A stretch of DNA of 5,373 nt, taken from assembly GCA_023140595.1 (NCBI GenBank), contig JAGLLI010000108.1, positions 1 to 5,373 of the forward strand, written 5' to 3'. The notes beneath the pieces were generated by a model that was not told the DNA's origin, did not search any database, and saw only the letters and a program-made list of their open reading frames with translations. The position numbers and the translations under genes were made by a program. Positions within the stretch are counted from its first letter, which is position 1, and each line of letters starts with the position of its first letter. The DNA comes from Candidatus Parcubacteria bacterium. GTDB taxonomy: Bacteria; Patescibacteriota; Patescibacteriia; Patescibacteriales; UBA12075. Shown piece after piece: positions 4,868-5,373 of this stretch.

Positions 4868-5373
4868 TTATTTGGTCGCAATTATTTTTTTCTTCATTAA
4901 AAAAACCGGCTTGAATTTTGGGCTGAAAAAATTAAATAAATATAAAAATATTGCCATTAAAAATAAATTCAAAAACAAACCATATAGTTTATACAAAAAA
5001 AATGCTTTATTAAAAACAAACAAAAATTCTTGATTAAAAATCAAACTGCTTATATTTATTACTACATAAGAAAAAAATTCAAAACAAAAAACAGTAAACG
5101 AAGTTAAAACCAAAAAAGAATAAAACGAACGGTTGGTTAAAAAATTTGCCATCAAAAAATAAGCCAAAAAAATCGTTATTAGCAAGCTCATTGTATAAGC
5201 GCCAAAAGGAACAAAGGTATATAAATCATAAATAAGCCCAATTCCCGCGCCCCAAAACAAAACCGTTTTTAATCTGTTAAACCCGAGAAGAAAAACCAAA
5301 ATTAACAAAATCAAATTAATTTCGCTAAACCAAACAGGCAAAGCCCCCACAAAACCAATTTGAAAAAGCGCTA
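4868..5373 (-). CDS. mreD: Rod shape-determining protein MreD, 5' end missing
   Basis: MreD is a small integral membrane protein of the elongasome that works with MreB and MreC to guide sidewall synthesis. The visible 167 residues are very hydrophobic, with about five membrane helices in the window. They include the conserved segment GAGIGLIYDLYTFVPFG, whose Asp and P-x-G pattern matches the family's G-x-x-x-G-L-x-x-D...P-x-G. The frame can be started at a GTG at 5350, but it stays open to the window edge. The residues upstream (ALFQIGFVGALPVWF) look like the first helix and loop typical of MreD, so the true start is probably outside the window and that GTG is an internal valine. The gene overlaps nothing and ends with TAA two bases before the mrdA ATG. 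mreB and mreC are expected upstream but are not visible. Sequence conservation in MreD is low, so position next to mrdA carries part of the weight. Confidence 0.88.
   Translation of the reverse strand, partial: ALFQIGFVGALPVWFSEINLILLILVFLLGFNRLKTVLFWGAGIGLIYDLYTFVPFGAYTMSLLITIFLAYFLMANFLTNRSFYSFLVLTSFTVFCFEFFSYVVINISSLIFNQEFLFVFNKAFFLYKLYGLFLNLFLMAIFLYLFNFFSPKFKPVFLMKKKIIATK

Noticed and set aside
5348..5350. GTG at 5350 as the start of mreD
   Set aside because: The frame remains open to the window edge and the upstream residues look like the normal MreD first helix, so the start is most likely outside the window.
1..5373. CRISPR arrays, tRNA or rRNA genes, insertion sequences
   Set aside because: I saw no spaced repeats, no cloverleaf with a T-loop, no rRNA-like segment and no transposase or terminal inverted repeats.

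Overview
This is an AT-rich bacterial window in which every supported gene lies on the minus strand, so transcription runs from right to left. The lineage best suggested is a Candidate Phyla Radiation (Patescibacteria, Parcubacteria-like) bacterium. The clues are the low GC content, the form of PBP2 with a long basic cytoplasmic N-terminal tail, several start codons without a Shine-Dalgarno sequence, and an hrcA gene under a perfect CIRCE element. This assignment is an inference from sequence style, not a phylogenetic placement.

In transcription order the window begins at its right edge with the 3' part of mreD (its 5' end lies outside). Two bases later comes mrdA, a complete penicillin-binding protein 2. 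Together they are the tail of a mreBCD-mrdA cell-shape operon. Next is a separately promoted UbiA-type membrane prenyltransferase with an unusual second Asp-rich motif, closed by a strong intrinsic terminator.

A stretch of about 430 bases without a recognisable gene follows (1390-1820). It is not empty. It holds the ubiA terminator, an 11-base G run, a 12-bp tandem repeat, a possible compact transcription unit (promoter, 16-codon reading frame, terminator hairpin) and a 25-bp near-perfect palindrome just upstream of the next gene.

Next come satP, an acetate/succinate permease strikingly like the enterobacterial protein, and a NUDT15-like Nudix hydrolase whose promoter is so close to its ATG that its mRNA may be leaderless. 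At the left edge is the first 49 codons of hrcA, the heat-shock repressor. Its CIRCE operator contains the hrcA promoter -35 box, which implies autoregulation; grpE/dnaK/dnaJ would be expected beyond the edge but cannot be seen.

Most genes here are housekeeping. I do not see a convincing new multi-gene system. The parts most worth following up are the candidate small transcription unit at 1488-1623, the divergent UbiA protein, and the palindrome in front of satP.
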